Shown: positions 1-6,036 of the stretch, piece after piece
How the letters are laid out: each line of letters starts with the position of its first letter
Position numbering within the stretch: the stretch's first letter is position 1
NCBI GenBank assembly: GCA_016707705.1
Contig: JADJHD010000048.1
Coordinates: 1-7,421 of the forward strand
DNA length: 7,421 nt
Reading direction: 5' to 3'
Source: Bacteroidales bacterium
Lineage (GTDB): Bacteria; Bacteroidota; Bacteroidia; Bacteroidales; UBA4417
Program-made: the position numbers and the translations under genes
The notes under the pieces: generated by a model
The model's input: the letters and a program-made list of their open reading frames with translations, nothing else
Database searches by the model: none
What the model was told of the DNA's origin: nothing

Positions 1-77
1 TCACCTAAGTCCAACACTTCATCGGTCAGCACCATGCCAAATCCATATGCAAAGTTTCGTGTGGCTATTACTTTCAT
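1..77 (-). CDS. Unidentified small gene, 5' end only (partial)
   Basis: Only the first 25 codons are inside the window; the frame is open to the edge. The translation begins MKVIATRNFAYGFGMVLTDE and continues to about LDLG. The start is supported by an ATGA overlap: the ATG (77-75) shares bases with the TGA stop (76-74) of the upstream glycosyltransferase, the same junction seen at three other places in this operon. The bases just before the start read TTTTAACCG, a leader also found before the GT25-like gene. The short, beta-strand-like start recalls small proteins often found near head-tail connector genes, but that is only a resemblance. No function can be assigned from 25 residues. Confidence 0.6.
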   Translation of the reverse strand, partial: MKVIATRNFAYGFGMVLTDEVLDLG

Positions 78-1036
78 CGGTTAAAATATGGGTTGTAGTT
101 ATTACGAATCTGTTTAATCCAAACTTCAAAAGCTTCAAGTTCTTCTACGTTGCGAGCGTCTAACATCTTAGCCCGCTTAATCATACGTAAAGATAAGTCA
201 TTATATGCCTTTTCGTCATCTAAGGACAAAATATCCTCAATATAATTGTCAACATTCCAGCCGGAATACGTGCCGCAATCTCCGAGGGCTTCCATAAGTC
301 CGGGGGTTGTATTGCATAGAACAGGAATACCGCTGCACATCGCCTCAACTGCTACACGTCCGTAGCTTTCATAAGTGGATGGCATCAGTACTATTCTTGA
401 CTTTGCGTATATTTCTTTGATGTGGCTTGTATGCGGCACATAGGTAAGGTTAGGCAATACCGCTTTCACCTGATCGCCATAGTGCCCAATTACCCCTAAG
501 AATTTGCGATCCGGCATCTCCTCGGCAAGTTGCACCAATATTCTTCCGCCTTTATTCTCGTTGCAATTTATAAGGGTAATATATTCCCGTGTTGTAGGTG
601 TGTTATAATCATCGAACCATATCACTGGATGCAATGTAAAGCCCTTACGTGAACCCTTCTGAGTCATTGAGGCTTCCATCCAATCAGAATTATAAACCAT
701 CTGAAAGTCCGCCTTAACCTCTGTCAATCGGTTTGTGAAGTCATTATGGCACACATGAACAATAGGTTTGCGCCAAGTCTGTGAGCAGTTCCAAGCCTTG
801 CCGGCCCGTCCGAGATGGGTAATGACCACATCACAGATAGGATAATATTCAGCCCTGTATGGAGCAGAATCAGGAATCACCGTTACCCCGTCGATTGTGT
901 ATATCTCTGAGGTCTCTGTCAGTACATTGCAGATATGACCACGAGCCACCAACCACTTTAAAGCGGCGTGCATATACCATTCAGCCCCTGCATTATGCTT
1001 GGGCGGGTACGCGTGTATGTGGGTTAGGATGTTCAT
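74..1036 (-). CDS. GT-B fold glycosyltransferase, GT4-like
   Basis: A 320-residue predicted cytosolic enzyme that would transfer a sugar from an activated nucleotide donor to an unknown acceptor. The N-terminal half starts MNILTHIHAYPP and has a Gly-Ala-Glu at 17-19, as in the acceptor-side Rossmann domain of GT4 enzymes. The C-terminal half carries the family's donor-binding pattern: VLMPSTYESYG followed by VAVEAM, giving an E-x7-E pair at Glu223 and Glu231, then the SGIPVL strand at 235-240. No signal peptide or membrane segment is visible. The frame could begin 21 codons earlier (1099), but that would overlap the preceding gene by 67 bases. The ATG at 1036 forms an ATGA overlap with that gene's stop and gives a natural GT-B beginning, so I chose it. 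The length is short for GT4 (usually 350-400) but both domains look present. Donor and acceptor are unknown. A phage-encoded pair with the GT25-like gene suggests virion or surface-glycan modification. Confidence 0.85.
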   Translation of the reverse strand: MNILTHIHAYPPKHNAGAEWYMHAALKWLVARGHICNVLTETSEIYTIDGVTVIPDSAPYRAEYYPICDVVITHLGRAGKAWNCSQTWRKPIVHVCHNDFTNRLTEVKADFQMVYNSDWMEASMTQKGSRKGFTLHPVIWFDDYNTPTTREYITLINCNENKGGRILVQLAEEMPDRKFLGVIGHYGDQVKAVLPNLTYVPHTSHIKEIYAKSRIVLMPSTYESYGRVAVEAMCSGIPVLCNTTPGLMEALGDCGTYSGWNVDNYIEDILSLDDEKAYNDLSLRMIKRAKMLDARNVEELEAFEVWIKQIRNNYNPYFNR

Positions 1037-1602
1037 ACCAGATATTTTGAAGATTCCCTGAGTGCGTAAGTTACTTGTGTCTGACGGATGTCTGACCACC
1101 CATCAGCCTGATATGCTATCATCGGTTTGACTATGTAGCAATGATTTAAAGGCTGCACATTGAGGCGCAACCATTCATCGAAGATGATATGTACAGCTGG
1201 GTCGTAGTTCCATCGGATGAACTCAATACATTTCTGACTAAACAGAACGGCGTGAGTAGTCCAAACATCATAGACACGGTTCAGATTGGCTGTGTACGGG
1301 TCGCATCGCCTTCGGATATTGCCACCTAAATACATAATATCATAATCCTCAGGCAGTTCTTTTATAGCCCTGTCGAATATCGCACGGGCATTAGGTTCAA
1401 AAACGCAATCATCTTCAAGGATAAGTATATTACCCGAAGCGGTGGTAATCGCCTCGAATATGCTGCGGTTATACCCGCGCTCGCCACCCTCGTAACAATT
1501 GAATCGGTTTGGTTCAATCCCGAACTGCTCACACTGAAGCAACATATTGCCCCATCGGTCTATGTTCTTAGCGAGGTTCAGGATTTTGTGATTGAATTGC
1601 AT
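1033..1602 (-). CDS. GT25-like glycosyltransferase (LPS-type family)
   Basis: A 189-residue predicted glycosyltransferase of the family that includes LPS galactosyltransferases (LgtB type, Pfam Glyco_transf_25). Visible family features are the N-terminal ILNLAKNIDRW (7-17) with FGIEPNRF at 27-34; the acidic motif LILEDDCVF (60-68), whose EDD is the expected metal/nucleotide-sugar site; DIMYLGG at 88-94; WTTHAVLFS at 114-122; and FDEWL at 141-145. A GWSDI near 168-172 resembles the C-terminal motif of related enzymes. It is shorter than many cellular members (about 200-260 residues) but appears complete. It follows the capsid gene after a 79-base gap holding a hairpin, and its TGA overlaps the next glycosyltransferase's ATG. 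No transmembrane segment or signal peptide is seen. The substrate cannot be read from sequence; capsid, tail, or host polysaccharide are all possible. Confidence 0.86.
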   Translation of the reverse strand: MQFNHKILNLAKNIDRWGNMLLQCEQFGIEPNRFNCYEGGERGYNRSIFEAITTASGNILILEDDCVFEPNARAIFDRAIKELPEDYDIMYLGGNIRRRCDPYTANLNRVYDVWTTHAVLFSQKCIEFIRWNYDPAVHIIFDEWLRLNVQPLNHCYIVKPMIAYQADGWSDIRQTQVTYALRESSKYLV

Positions 1603-1620
1603 TCGTTTGGTTGGTTAAAA
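1603..1620 (-). promoter_or_regulatory. A/C-rich translation leader of the GT25-like gene
   Basis: The transcript immediately before the ATG reads TTTTAACCAACCAAACGA. It contains no Shine-Dalgarno-like purine run. TTTTAACC also precedes the start at 77, and a close variant precedes the start at 3853. It may be an initiation leader of the kind used in Bacteroidota, which rely little on Shine-Dalgarno pairing. Its first bases also form the U tract of the hairpin upstream. The functional call is inference. Confidence 0.3.
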
Positions 1621-1622
1621 TT

Positions 1623-1648
1623 AGGGGCAGGCACTATTACCTGCCCCT
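1623..1648 (-). terminator. Hairpin with short U tract after the capsid gene (partial terminator or attenuator)
   Basis: A perfect 9-base inverted repeat, AGGGGCAGG and CCTGCCCCT, encloses an 8-base loop. In the minus-strand transcript the stem is followed by AAUUUUAACC, so there is a short U tract on that side and none on the other, which fixes the orientation. It begins 33 bases after the capsid stop and ends about 20 bases before the GT25-like start. A U run of only four suggests leaky termination. It could lower glycosyltransferase expression relative to the capsid protein, or protect the 3' end of the capsid message. The repeat is seen directly; the function is inference. Confidence 0.65.
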
Positions 1649-1681
1649 GTCGCATCCAAGCGTATTTAGTCCACCTATGTA

Positions 1682-2899
1682 TTATGCGCTGCCTTTAGCA
1701 AGTGCGGAAGCAAAGTCACCGAAAACGAATGCGGTGCTTTGATATGTTACAAGTGCCAGTCTTTCTTCAAACACGGCAAGAATAACATTGTTCTTTGCGT
1801 CGTCTTCATTCTGATCGTAGAACTTAACGTTTGCTGCCTTACGATCCCAGAGCTGGCAACCCATAGCCATATCACCTACGAGGAAATCACCCTGTGCAAC
1901 AGCGGGATGAACCATAACTGTAGCACCTGCAATATTTAATGGGTTTGCCCCCATCCAAATAGGGAATATCAGATTTCCGGTAGTGTCGCGAGTCTGACGT
2001 AATTTCATAGCATCAACAGGATGCAAGAAAATAGTATCAGGGAAGAATCCGGCTGTCTGGCATTGAGTAACTGCGGCATCAAGAATCATATACCTGTCAA
2101 CCTTAGAATCAGCCACCACATCAACGTATGTAGCAGCTGCAACTGTCAAACCCTTGATGTCGGATGAACCCGTACCATAAAGCAGTTTTGTGTCTTCAGC
2201 CTGCTTGAGTAGTTCAATCCAGCGGGTAGTAAGATAACTGATAAACTGAGGCATATCCTCAAATATCTCCTCAGTGAACTTGATCCATGTTGCAATTTTT
2301 TCAACAGGCCATTTTGTTACAGCTGGAGTGAAATCTGATTGTGGTTTGGCTGCACCTTCAGCAACGCGAGCAATCGCGTTTGTAACTGCTGATTCATAAG
2401 GCATCCAAATTGTGTTTGAAGTAGCCTGTCCAACAGGCATAGTATCGCGAATATGGAACCTACGGCCCGGTACATACTGAAACGGTGTGAACTGAGGTGG
2501 AATAGTATCAGTTACACGAGTAACAGTTGAAGCCTTAGTATTCATAAGGTCTACACCTTTCAGGTCAAATACTCCAGCCCCTTTGAATCCATTGCTTTTA
2601 TTAAACCCTTCAACCCACTTTGCACCCTTGATTATGTGCATAATCTGGTCGTAAACAGGTGCATCCTGATTCGGGACATTTGCTTTTTGTAGTTTAATGT
2701 CAAGTTCATCACACTGTTTTTGCAATGCTTCAAACTTAGCTCCGTACTTTTTCAATTCTGCTGCCATTTCCGGAGTAAACTCCTCCATTGCAGCTAACTT
2801 TGCCAATAATGGGTCGATCTTATCATCGGCAAGTTTCATCATTTTCTTTTCTACCTTTTCCGCCTCTTTGGCGATAAGGTCGAGTTCTTCCTGTGTCAT
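1682..2899 (-). CDS. HK97-fold major capsid protein with N-terminal scaffolding domain
   Basis: A 405-residue precursor of the main shell subunit, which assembles into procapsids around the portal. Residues 1 to about 75 are charged, Lys/Glu-rich and heptad-like, matching the delta domain that acts as an internal scaffold in HK97-type proteins lacking a separate scaffold gene. Next come a linker, the probable E-loop region (about 145-180) and the family-typical EGAAKPQSDF (181-190), leading into KIATWIKFTEEIFED (201-215). YGTGSSDIKGLT (241-252), HPVDAMKLR (293-301) and GANPL (317-321) are further typical positions. Proteolytic removal of the delta domain is expected, probably somewhere between residues 76 and 125, by the protease encoded just upstream. 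The ATG at 2899 overlaps that protease's stop as ATGA. A hairpin follows the gene. Length and gene order both fit the family (PF05065). Confidence 0.95.
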   Translation of the reverse strand: MTQEELDLIAKEAEKVEKKMMKLADDKIDPLLAKLAAMEEFTPEMAAELKKYGAKFEALQKQCDELDIKLQKANVPNQDAPVYDQIMHIIKGAKWVEGFNKSNGFKGAGVFDLKGVDLMNTKASTVTRVTDTIPPQFTPFQYVPGRRFHIRDTMPVGQATSNTIWMPYESAVTNAIARVAEGAAKPQSDFTPAVTKWPVEKIATWIKFTEEIFEDMPQFISYLTTRWIELLKQAEDTKLLYGTGSSDIKGLTVAAATYVDVVADSKVDRYMILDAAVTQCQTAGFFPDTIFLHPVDAMKLRQTRDTTGNLIFPIWMGANPLNIAGATVMVHPAVAQGDFLVGDMAMGCQLWDRKAANVKFYDQNEDDAKNNVILAVFEERLALVTYQSTAFVFGDFASALAKGSA

Positions 2900-3597
2900 T
2901 TTCTTAGATTTAGAGATTGATAAAATTTGTTGATTATCTCTACTTCTGGAACGCAGGTAGTAGTGTTGTTCTGTTCCGGCTCAGGGTCGCTGGTGCGGAA
3001 CATTGCCTTTATGTCAGAGAGCATCTTTTCAAGTTGCTCAAACATTTCATCTGATAGGTCTCCGTTGTGGAGCAGGTTATCAAGGATTGAAGCTTTAACA
3101 GCGAAGTCCTCGGCTTTCATGCCTACTGTTGGTGTGTTCTGATTTGCCCCCCATAAGACTGAAGAGCCTTCCCATAACCTGACTTCCTGAATTAGTTGGA
3201 ATTGCCCTTGCATCCCCTGTTCCTGTCGTGCCTGAATGATATTGAACCCAATAGAATGCTCTGTAATCGCGCCCTCTTGGTATAGCGTCAGTATATCATT
3301 AGCAATCTTAGTATCAGGGAACTTAGTTTCAAAGTACAATCCGAAATCATCGGTTTTGAGTATATATGGTTTATTGATTGGCGAGCTGGTTGAGTGGTTG
3401 AACAAGTGCCAGATACGATTAGCCCCTTCAGGTCCGTTCATCTTCAGAGTCTGAGCAAATGCCGTTGATGACATCACGTCGTTGTCTGAATCAGGGTCCT
3501 GACCGAAGCTTGAATAGTATCCGGTAACGGTGCGGGATGTCTTGCTGACATCCTTAACCGTCCCTGTTTCAAGTGATTTAAATAGTATTTCTTTCAT
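2896..3597 (-). CDS. HK97-type prohead maturation protease
   Basis: A 233-residue serine protease (peptidase family U35/S78, PF04586) that is packaged in the prohead and removes the capsid delta domain before DNA filling. The N-terminal ARTVTGYYSSFG-like segment (here from Ser21) and the DVMSSTAF at 40-47 are typical. The predicted catalytic residues are His68 in WHLFNHS, Ser115 in ITEHSIGF and Glu143 in RLWEGSSV, whose order and spacing match the family. Residues after about 165 form a low-complexity, acidic tail with several Glu/Asp pairs and a Pro-Glu-rich stretch. That tail may contribute to assembly or be self-cleaved (inference). The ATG at 3597 follows the preceding gene by 10 bases with no purine-rich ribosome site. 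The TGA stop overlaps the capsid start. Position between MuF and the capsid gene is standard. Confidence 0.93.
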   Translation of the reverse strand: MKEILFKSLETGTVKDVSKTSRTVTGYYSSFGQDPDSDNDVMSSTAFAQTLKMNGPEGANRIWHLFNHSTSSPINKPYILKTDDFGLYFETKFPDTKIANDILTLYQEGAITEHSIGFNIIQARQEQGMQGQFQLIQEVRLWEGSSVLWGANQNTPTVGMKAEDFAVKASILDNLLHNGDLSDEMFEQLEKMLSDIKAMFRTSDPEPEQNNTTTCVPEVEIINKFYQSLNLRK

Positions 3598-3607
3598 GTT
3601 GTACGAG

Positions 3608-3853
3608 TTAGAACGATGCTATGTAAACTGCCTCACGTGGCAGAAACGTATCTTTGTGCATCAGGTGTCTTTTCTTTAACACCCTTGCAACCTGAGAATT
3701 TAAGACAAGCGGCTTTTCATCGGGTCCCATTATTACGTAATGAGTCTTCCCTGTTTCCTTTGCCCTCAGGTCTGCTAATTTCTTTGCACGCTCCATTTTA
3801 TTGCGTTGGTGTCGTGACTTGTAAAAGTTCTTAATGTCGGTTAGTAGGTTCAT
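3608..3853 (-). CDS. Small basic protein of unknown function in the head cassette
   Basis: An 81-residue protein, very rich in Lys and Arg in its first half (residues 8-33) and again at 57-67. The central ETGKTHYVIMGPDEKPLVL (33-51) looks like two beta strands joined by a turn, followed by a basic helix. No catalytic motif, signal peptide or membrane segment is visible. I do not recognise a named family, although small proteins with a Thr-Gly-Lys-x-Tyr-Val pattern seem to recur in similar phage neighbourhoods. The gene lies 11 bases after MuF and 10 bases before the protease, so it is almost certainly cotranscribed. A role in head assembly or in binding DNA or capsid is possible but unproven. 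The strand and tight fit support a real gene; the opposite-strand frame in the same place is not credible. Confidence 0.8.
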   Translation of the reverse strand: MNLLTDIKNFYKSRHQRNKMERAKKLADLRAKETGKTHYVIMGPDEKPLVLNSQVARVLKKRHLMHKDTFLPREAVYIASF

Positions 3854-3870
3854 ATTGGTTAGGTTTAAAA
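3854..3870 (-). promoter_or_regulatory. A/C-rich translation leader of the 81-residue protein
   Basis: The transcript before the ATG reads TTTTAAACCTAACCAAT. It includes the TAA stop of the MuF gene and lacks a Shine-Dalgarno sequence. It resembles the leader of the GT25-like gene (TTTTAACC followed by an AACCAA-like run). A shared leader suggests an initiation signal, but three instances in A/T-rich DNA could also be chance. Confidence 0.28.
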
Positions 3871-4650
3871 TCTTCCTATTGTTATATCGTCTGCCTCTTT
3901 CTCTTCATATCCGATTGAGCAGCGGCAGTTAATCACCTCTTCAGCATCCCCGTTCGGGTCACAAGGGTAGGCTAATCCTGGCATGAACTCATCATCCATT
4001 TCTATCGTAGTTCCATTGAGTGCGATATGGCTTTCACGTTCCCTGCCGTCATTGAATCCCATCCACACCTTGCGAAGTGATTCCCCTAACGACTTAGCCC
4101 CCGCTATACTTGCTTCATTCGATGCGCTGCCTACCTCTGTCCTTGCGATACGTTCAGCCCTGTACAGGTTGCTTATATCAAGGTCTTTCTGTATCTCTTT
4201 TGTCATCTGATAGACAGATAACCCTTCCTTCAATCCTTTCTCTGTGATGTTACGTACTGCCTGCTTGAACAGTTCTTCTGTCGTGCCGGTGATAATCTTA
4301 ATTCTATCTCCAAGCCTTGAGGTTACAAATCTATCCATGTACATCAGCCATTCGTCTGTCTCTACTCTTCCCCTCATCTTCGGATCCAACGCCTTACGCT
4401 TACCGAACTGCTTTAAAATCATCTGAGCAAATGCCTTGCCTGTCTTACCGTATATTTGTCTGAGTGCTTTATCTACAGGTTCAGGTCTTACCGGCTTTTC
4501 AGATTCAAGTATCATTCCCTTTACGTCTGTGCAGTCCCTGAGTCGCTTACATAACTCATCACTCTGCGACTTTAATACCTTACGCATAGATGCACGCGCC
4601 TGCCTGTAATAAGGCTGCCGTTTCTGTTCTGCGTTTGGTATCGTTATCAT
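3865..4650 (-). CDS. MuF-type phage head morphogenesis protein
   Basis: A 261-residue minor head protein. The C-terminal third is a Phage_Mu_F domain (PF04233, about residues 161-246): NLYRAERIARTEVG at 161-174, KVWMGFNDGRERESHIALNG at 194-213, DDEFMPG at 219-225, YPCDP at 228-232 and EEVINCRCSIGY at 237-248. The arginine, histidine and cysteine pattern is intact (His208; Cys230, Cys242, Cys244). The N-terminal part is helical and basic with no recognised domain. MuF proteins are minor components associated with the portal and needed for head assembly; some are injected with DNA. No toxin domain is fused here. The ATG forms a TAATG junction with a possible 34-residue frame upstream, and the TAA lies 11 bases before the next gene. 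Upstream bases CACTACAACTA show no Shine-Dalgarno, so coupled initiation is plausible. Confidence 0.93.
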   Translation of the reverse strand: MITIPNAEQKRQPYYRQARASMRKVLKSQSDELCKRLRDCTDVKGMILESEKPVRPEPVDKALRQIYGKTGKAFAQMILKQFGKRKALDPKMRGRVETDEWLMYMDRFVTSRLGDRIKIITGTTEELFKQAVRNITEKGLKEGLSVYQMTKEIQKDLDISNLYRAERIARTEVGSASNEASIAGAKSLGESLRKVWMGFNDGRERESHIALNGTTIEMDDEFMPGLAYPCDPNGDAEEVINCRCSIGYEEKEADDITIGRF

Positions 4651-4754
4651 TAGTTGTAGTGTATATTGTACTGCACATTAATCGCCATTGATTGCTCCCA
4701 AATAAGCAGGAACATCTTTAGCAGTTGCTCAATATTTAATTCGAGTCCGGTCAT
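4650..4754 (-). CDS. Possible 34-residue protein between portal and MuF
   Basis: A short frame begins with an ATG inside the last codons of the portal gene, runs through the otherwise unexplained 78-base gap, and ends in TAA sharing its last A with the MuF ATG (TAATG). It is bounded upstream by an in-frame TAA four codons before the ATG. The peptide starts MTGLELNIEQLLKMFLLIWE and ends NIHYN, with a hydrophobic helix around residues 11-19. An internal ATG (4715) would give a 21-residue form lying wholly in the gap. It could be a real small protein or simply a coupling leader that delivers ribosomes to the MuF start. No family is recognised. Support comes only from the junctions and the filled gap, so confidence is moderate. 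Confidence 0.45.
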   Translation of the reverse strand: MTGLELNIEQLLKMFLLIWEQSMAINVQYNIHYN

Positions 4755-6036
4755 ACCAGTTCTTTACTTGTTCTTCGGAAGGGGCGGTTAGTTCTTCGAG
4801 TGGGACCATACCCATCGGGACATATACCTGATCCATCATAGGGTCATCAACAGGCGGCAATCCCATTGCAATTAGTCTTTGATTAGGTGATAACCACCAT
4901 GCACTTGCCAGCCCCTGTGATTGTGTTGCATAGTCAACTTGCAGTTCAGGTATATCTGACAGGTCGTAACATATCTTTACTGATTCACCTGTTACTAAGT
5001 TGTATTGTGCTGCAATTCTATTCAAGTCATTTTCAATGGTTTCCAGTTCAGGGATAACGGCATTGTTCCACAGCATACGCATGAACTCGCGGTTGTTGGC
5101 TGATTGTGTCTTACTGCCGTCAGTGAGCAGTTCAGCCGGTACATTGTAGATGTTGCAGTAATCATACTTGGACATCTTCATAAACTCAAGCACGTTCATA
5201 TCAACAACAGAATGCCCTATCTCGTGAACCTCAACAGGCTTATTCTTAATCATAAAGCGTTCCTTAGACTTGCTGCGGAACTTCTTAATGAATGCCTGCC
5301 AGATGGTCTCCTGTTGCTCTTTCGTGTACTCCTGACCGCCTGCGCCCTGTTCTGTGTTGGTGATAATCACATCCGGCCCACCGTTCTCAAAGTTCATAGC
5401 TAAACGGTCATAGCCTTTATTCGTTGCGGCCATAACCTTTAACGCCGCCTTGAGGGGTGACATCCCGTATAACTGAGTCCCTTGTGTTGAATATTGGATG
5501 TTTGTCTTCTTACCGTGTATAACCTGCGCCTTTGGGATTATCTTCCATACATCCCCAAGCAACAACCGATAACCCCCAACAGGATCCAGCCAATCACCCT
5601 GCATAATCTCAACCTGTGAGGCAGGTAGCAAATGTATCTCAGCGGGTTTACCTTTGTTCAGACCCCCTTCAGGAGCCATCCAATAAATATACCTGTTGCC
5701 TGTAATCAACTGCCATACCATTGCCTCGTCTATGAACTGGTCAAGGCTCTGATATGGATTCGGTGACTTCAGCAACCTGTTCATGTCGTGGTTCAGGTCT
5801 TCAATAATCTCGTCTTTGATGGTGTCTTTTACATACCACTTCACCCCAATAGCTGGATCTACAATCTTACGAATGACAGGATATACATTGACATTGCCAG
5901 CATAACCCTCGTTTACATAGGTCTCGTATGAGTCTGAAAGCGCAAACGGTACACCCTTAGCAATATATGAGAATATAATCTTATTTGCTAAGTTCTCAAG
6001 GTCTGGGCGGGTATTGAATATATCCTTCTGAATCAT
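4729..6036 (-). CDS. HK97-family portal protein
   Basis: A 435-residue protein that would form the dodecameric portal at one capsid vertex, the channel for DNA entry and the attachment site for terminase and tail. Family features (PF04860 type) include LNRLLKSPNPYQS-like sequence near 85-97, TGNRYIYW at 112-119, LLPASQVEI at 136-144, YGMSPLKAAL at 190-199, and the C-terminal core NIYNVPAELLTD (295-306) followed by SANNREFMRMLWNNAVIPELE (the Asn/Arg-rich stem helix). The region WWLSPNQRLIAMGLPPVDD (380-398) matches the usual Asn-x-x-Arg segment before the variable tail. The ATG at 6036 overlaps the large-terminase stop as ATGA, which fixes the start. The stop overlaps the possible 34-residue frame by 26 bases. 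Length is within the usual 380-500 range and no part is missing. Confidence 0.94.
   Translation of the reverse strand: MIQKDIFNTRPDLENLANKIIFSYIAKGVPFALSDSYETYVNEGYAGNVNVYPVIRKIVDPAIGVKWYVKDTIKDEIIEDLNHDMNRLLKSPNPYQSLDQFIDEAMVWQLITGNRYIYWMAPEGGLNKGKPAEIHLLPASQVEIMQGDWLDPVGGYRLLLGDVWKIIPKAQVIHGKKTNIQYSTQGTQLYGMSPLKAALKVMAATNKGYDRLAMNFENGGPDVIITNTEQGAGGQEYTKEQQETIWQAFIKKFRSKSKERFMIKNKPVEVHEIGHSVVDMNVLEFMKMSKYDYCNIYNVPAELLTDGSKTQSANNREFMRMLWNNAVIPELETIENDLNRIAAQYNLVTGESVKICYDLSDIPELQVDYATQSQGLASAWWLSPNQRLIAMGLPPVDDPMMDQVYVPMGMVPLEELTAPSEEQVKNWYDRTRIKY

Noticed and set aside
1037..1099. Upstream start for the GT4-like gene adding 21 residues
   Set aside because: It would overlap the GT25-like gene by 67 bases and adds a segment without family resemblance, while the ATG at 1036 makes an ATGA junction and gives a normal GT-B beginning.
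1623..1648. Hairpin as a terminator for plus-strand transcription
   Set aside because: There is no U tract on the plus-strand side and no plus-strand gene leading into it; the short U tract occurs only in the minus-strand transcript.
2697..2933. 78-codon plus-strand frame rich in Ser and Ala with hydrophobic runs
   Set aside because: Its composition is the antisense image of the Lys/Glu-rich capsid coiled coil and it spans a coupled gene junction; it is a shadow frame.
5104..5403. 99-codon open frame on the plus strand
   Set aside because: It lies wholly within the portal gene on the opposite strand, has no recognisable motif, and would be the only plus-strand gene in a uniformly minus-strand operon.
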